Shown here piece after piece: positions 16,109 through 18,030 of a DNA stretch of 18,030 bases (within the stretch, counting starts at the first letter, position 1; each line of letters starts with the position of its first letter). The notes beneath the pieces are model-generated. The model searched no databases and was not told the origin of the DNA. It saw nothing but the letters and a program-made list of their open reading frames with translations. This DNA is from Chitinophagaceae bacterium (lineage in GTDB: Bacteria; Bacteroidota; Bacteroidia; Chitinophagales; Chitinophagaceae), in NCBI GenBank assembly GCA_025362915.1, contig JANYEU010000438.1, positions 1 to 18,030 of the forward strand, read 5' to 3'. Position numbers and translations under genes: made by a program.

Positions 16109-16140
16109 CAATTCAATCTGGAGGCAATTCAATCTGGAGG
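16109..16140. repeat. 16-bp minisatellite, two units
   Basis: CAATTCAATCTGGAGG twice (16109-16124, 16125-16140), one unit fewer than in the first copy. Confidence 0.92.
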
Positions 16141-16160
16141 GATATGAAAAATTAAAATCA

Positions 16161-16598
16161 TTATCCTTTGAATATCTCAAACCCATATCTACCAATAAAT
16201 TCATCATACTCTTCATTAAAGCTTTTGTGACTATGATGCTCCTCCTGATTCTTAATATATTCCCTTACCCTATCAATAACTGACTCTGATACTGAAACAG
16301 CAAAATATTCATCCTGCCATCCAAACTTCCCTTTAGTTAAGTTATTTTTATTAATCCAAAAAGATGATTCTCCTTTAATTAGTTGCATTGTTTTTTCAAT
16401 GGTTTGATCACTTCCCAAAGAAATCAAACAATGACAATGTTCCTGATATCCATTAATAAAATCTATAAATATCCCTTTTCCTTTTGCATTCTCCTTGATA
16501 TGATGCCACACTTTTTGCCTTAATTCCCTAGTATCTAAAAAAGGCTCTCTATTCTTTGTACTCCATACAAAATGTATGTAAACTTTAATGTATGGCAT
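16161..16598 (-). CDS. tnpA: IS200/IS605-type Y1 transposase, probable REP-associated tyrosine transposase (RAYT)
   Basis: 145 residues, complete. Single-strand DNA transposases of this HUH family cut and rejoin hairpin-flanked DNA through a tyrosine-DNA bond. Landmarks: MPYIKVYIHFVWSTKNREPF at the N-terminus; the HUH metal site His54-Cys-His56 in YQEHCHCLISL; FGWQDEYFAVSVSES before the catalytic helix; and catalytic Tyr114 with Gln118 (REYIKNQ, the Y-x3-Q pattern). No tnpB or other cargo is adjacent. Type A palindromes lie 20 bases beyond its stop and about 58 bases upstream of its start, with type B pairs further out on both sides. That is the layout of a TnpA-REP/RAYT locus rather than a plain insertion sequence, which would have one subterminal hairpin at each end. 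The catalytic residues are intact, so the enzyme could be active. Confidence 0.92.
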   Translation of the reverse strand: MPYIKVYIHFVWSTKNREPFLDTRELRQKVWHHIKENAKGKGIFIDFINGYQEHCHCLISLGSDQTIEKTMQLIKGESSFWINKNNLTKGKFGWQDEYFAVSVSESVIDRVREYIKNQEEHHSHKSFNEEYDEFIGRYGFEIFKG

Positions 16599-16656
16599 TT
16601 TCTGTATTTATAATGACTAGTTTAACTATTTAGGCTAAAACCTCTCCAATTTTGTT

Positions 16657-16676
16657 CCTCCAGATAAATCTGGAGG
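16657..16676. repeat. REP palindrome type A, copy d
   Basis: CCTCCAGATAAATCTGGAGG, 9-bp arms with centre AA, the first intact palindrome upstream of the transposase start (16598). Confidence 0.9.
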
Positions 16677-16751
16677 CAATTGATATGATTGCTCTATCTC
16701 CACAGGCTAAAGCCAGTGGCAATTGATTGGATGCTTCTCCTCATTAAATTG

Positions 16752-16771
16752 CCTCCAGATTTATCTGGAGG
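16752..16771. repeat. REP palindrome type A, copy e
   Basis: CCTCCAGATTTATCTGGAGG, 9-bp arms with centre TT, identical to the copy at 15801. Confidence 0.9.
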
Positions 16772-16793
16772 GAATAAAGAAAATAAAGATAAC

Positions 16794-16848
16794 AGGCTTT
16801 AGCCAAAAAACTCCATTTATTCTATTTCAATGTATTTGGCTAAAGCCT
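16794..16848. repeat. REP type B inverted pair, right side
   Basis: AGGCTTTAGCCAAA (16794-16807) and TTTGGCTAAAGCCT (16835-16848) are perfect 14-bp inverted repeats. The 27-base spacer differs in sequence from that of the left copies, so only the arms are conserved. Confidence 0.9.
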
Positions 16849-16863
16849 GATACATTCCCTATT

Positions 16864-16883
16864 CCTCCAGATAAATCTAGTGG
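16864..16883. repeat. Degraded REP palindrome type A, copy f
   Basis: CCTCCAGATAAATCTAGTGG: intact left arm, right arm altered (CTAGTGG instead of CTGGAGG). It lies within about 10-30 bases of the point where base composition changes. Confidence 0.7.
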
Positions 16884-17146
16884 AAATTGATACACAGAAC
16901 AAGGACGGTGTATATACTAACCGCATAAGAAGGTTAGCAAAGTATGAGCAGCACCATTATCGGACCAGCGCCATATGGCAAACGTTTCTCTACAAAAGAC
17001 GACGCGCTCTTCTCTCTACCTGCCGTCTCGAACCCAAAGAGCATTCACCTTAGGTGTAGATTTGAAGCTAATGTGGACTCATTTAGGGTAACACTAACAC
17101 AGCTGCTAAACCGCACAGATCTATGTGTGGTAAAGCAAACCCTCAC

Positions 17147-17267
17147 CTTGCTGCTGATACCCAGGGAACTGCGCGTACTGCTGCATTTGTGGAGGCCCCG
17201 CTCCATGAGTTGGTGGGCCTGGCGGCCGCTGCCCGCCAGGTGCCATCTGGTTGCCATACGGATTCAT
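17147..17267 (-). CDS. Possible first exon of a eukaryotic Pro/Gln/Gly-rich protein
   Basis: On the minus strand an ATG at 17267 opens a 40-codon low-complexity stretch: MNPYGNQMAPGGQRPPGPPT, then HGAGPPQMQQYAQFPGYQQQ. It runs into CAGCAGCAAG followed by GTGAGG, an excellent GT splice-donor context (donor GT at 17146-17145), which would leave a phase-1 intron. N-termini of this Pro/Gly/Gln type are common in eukaryotic transcription and RNA-binding proteins and rare in Bacteroidota. The frame could also extend upstream to 17306. I cannot name the protein, and no acceptor or second exon can be fixed in the remaining ~250 bases toward the junction. Spliced reads or a protein search with the 40 residues would decide. 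Confidence 0.35.
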
Positions 17268-17900
17268 TGCGGCTTTGATCACAACTCTAGAACCCCAGGA
17301 AAACACTGATGTTAAAGATGAGCAAGCGCTGTCTCTGAAGATTCCCGGGATTCATTGCAGGATGAAGCTCCCTTCCTGTAGCGCCCCCGAGGCTTCTGCG
17401 AATGACTCATGCAAAGACTTGGTGTGCAGCTCCGCAGAGAGCCGCAAGTGGTGTACACCGACATCATACATGATCTTCCAAGTAAAGTGTACCCAGCCAC
17501 TGTTTGGAAGCGGGTTAATGATGGATACCGCTTTTGATACCTGTATGCCTAGCCTGCAAGCGGTTTGGGTTTGCTCTCCGGCGTTAACTACTATTGTGGG
17601 TACAGTTCGTATAGGGCCCCAGCTGCGACGACAGTTAGGGCTGGTTATAGGGCCGGAGTCCCATTGCATCCCATGCCATGATCTTCTTGTCAATGTTGAG
17701 GGTGCTGGTTCACTCCTAGAGGCGGGCGGAGGACGACCCAGCATGGCCTAGGGGGAACTTTCACAGCGTGGCAAAGAGCCTGGGGTCGATTGGGGTCTGC
17801 TGCAGCGTTCTGCGCTCTTGCTGCAGGGTTGCCATTGCAAAACAGGGCGGCGCCCAATCAGAGAGCGCCTGAATTGGGCGACAGCCGATAGTCATTCCTC

Positions 17901-17948
17901 GTGAGGCCCAGCTTGGGTGCTTTGTGTCTGTCTCCAAGCTGGGCTCAC
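17901..17948. repeat. Inverted repeat in the foreign segment
   Basis: GTGAGGCCCAGCTTGG (17901-17916) pairs with CCAAGCTGGGCTCAC (17934-17948) with one bulged base and a 17-base loop. A second, shorter one, CGCCCAAT / ATTGGGCG, lies just before it (17851-17858, 17873-17880). No function assigned. Confidence 0.6.
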
Positions 17949-18030
17949 ACTGGTCCGAAGATCCTTTGGAGAACTGTTGCGGAAAGGTAAAAGTTAGGGT
18001 CGTCAATGAAGAGACAGGTACAAGGGATGA

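Larger units (their letters stand above)
15812..16140. repeat. Tandem duplication of a ~167-bp REP-containing unit
   Basis: Copy 1 (15812-15978) and copy 2 (15979-16140) are nearly identical. Differences seen: T/C in GCTTTAGC(T/C)AAA (15851 against 16018), two extra bases in copy 2 near 16081, and one 16-bp minisatellite unit fewer in copy 2. Each unit holds a GAATGGAA / TTCCATTC inverted repeat, a type B pair, a type A palindrome with centre GA, and the minisatellite. The near identity implies a recent duplication. Confidence 0.9.
15550..16160. repeat. Gene-free stretch holding the left REP cluster
   Basis: 15550-15744 is AT-rich with nothing recognisable; it should contain the promoter of the minus-strand gene starting at 15549. 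From 15745 there is a half palindrome (TCTGGAGG), then a dense REP cluster up to 16140 that ends 20 bases from the transposase stop codon. Short frames inside the cluster (for example minus 16028-16216) consist of repeat sequence and are not genes. Confidence 0.75.
16599..16892. repeat. Right REP cluster, upstream of the transposase
   Basis: About 290 bases without a gene. It contains a partial type B site TAGGCTAAAACC (16631-16642), type A palindromes at 16657 and 16752, a degenerate type B site AGGCTAAAGCCAGTGG (starting near 16704), a perfect type B pair at 16794-16848 and a degraded type A site at 16864. The transposase promoter should lie in this region. Confidence 0.8.
16893..18030. other. 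Foreign, eukaryote-like segment
   Basis: Base composition becomes clearly richer in G+C (for example 37 of 60 bases at 17821-17880, against 25 of 60 in bacterial coding sequence at 5881-5940). No bacterial gene family is recognisable in any of the six frames; the several frames of 60-166 codons overlap each other on both strands with no conserved motif. A probable first exon with a splice donor is at 17147-17267 (minus). Two inverted repeats lie at 17851-17880 and 17901-17948. I interpret this as eukaryotic DNA joined to the bacterial contig, most likely by mis-assembly. Confidence 0.6.

Noticed and set aside
15920..16140. Regularly repeated CTGGAGG units that could suggest a CRISPR array
   Set aside because: The 16-bp units are in direct tandem without unique spacers, and no cas genes are nearby. 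They are palindrome half-sites plus a short spacer.
16028..16216. Minus-strand frame of 62 codons overlapping the transposase 3' end
   Set aside because: It is made of REP and minisatellite sequence and overlaps the real transposase gene in another frame.
16161..16598. A complete IS200/IS605 insertion sequence with defined ends
   Set aside because: No tnpB, and the flanking hairpins are multiple and of the same REP families on both sides. I could not define unique left and right ends, so I call the gene RAYT-like and do not draw a mobile element boundary.
16944..17309. 121-codon plus-strand frame just right of the junction
   Set aside because: It overlaps the Pro/Gln-rich exon candidate on the other strand and its C-terminal half is Trp/Arg/Leu-rich, a typical antisense shadow. 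The first ~30 codons could be genuine but there is no support.
17251..17751. 166-codon plus-strand frame and the overlapping 130-codon minus frame in the right end
   Set aside because: Both span the same bases with no conserved motif. In GC-richer DNA such long frames arise by chance; the segment looks non-bacterial.
17761..17960. Possible tRNA or small structured RNA from the inverted repeats near the right end
   Set aside because: The arms do not fit a cloverleaf and no T-loop consensus is present at the right distance.

Overview
Most of this window (about 1 to 16,890) is AT-rich bacterial DNA. The gene families point to the phylum Bacteroidota, probably near Chitinophagaceae (inferred from gene content, not from a marker tree). 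Supporting signs are a PID-CTERM small surface protein, a 29-residue COX24/mS38-type basic protein beside rng, the mutY / HU / rng neighbourhood, WbqC, class I fructose-1,6-bisphosphatase, and a general lack of Shine-Dalgarno sequences. The last ~1.1 kb (about 16,890 to 18,030) is more GC-rich, holds no convincing bacterial gene, and carries what looks like a eukaryotic first exon with a splice donor. The contig therefore looks chimeric, or is a misjoin made at a repeat.

Layout. 1-5034 (minus): an unrecognised ~480-residue protein cut by the window edge, a SNF2-family helicase and a DUF502 membrane protein, closely spaced and probably one transcript. 5035-5802: 768 bases with no convincing gene. 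5803-8113 (minus): fbp, a small secreted or membrane protein and an orphan ABC ATPase, packed with almost no spacing. 8317-8556 (minus): a PID-CTERM protein with its own strong terminator. 8730-10060 (minus): a HAD hydrolase followed by a WbqC-family protein. 10191-13281 (minus): HU-family protein, TPR protein, mS38-like peptide and RNase G/E, a DNA/RNA housekeeping cluster divergent from mutY (13442-14500, plus). 14605-15549 (minus): an unrecognised protein with a carboxypeptidase-regulatory-like C-terminus.

15,745-16,883 is the most structured part. A single-domain IS200/IS605-type Y1 (HUH) transposase with no tnpB is bracketed on both sides by many copies of two REP-like palindromes: CCTCCAGAT-NN-ATCTGGAGG, and paired AGGCTTTAGCCAAA / TTTGGCTAAAGCCT. 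One side contains a ~167 bp tandem duplication, and inside each copy is a 16-bp minisatellite. This is the arrangement expected of a REP-associated tyrosine transposase (RAYT) and its repeats. It is the best candidate here for a lesser-described system.

Functionally the bacterial part is mostly core: gluconeogenesis (fbp), base-excision repair (mutY), nucleoid structure (HU), RNA processing (rng), chromatin-type remodelling or helicase activity (SNF2) and ABC export. The accessory content is confined to the REP/transposase locus and the foreign-looking right end.
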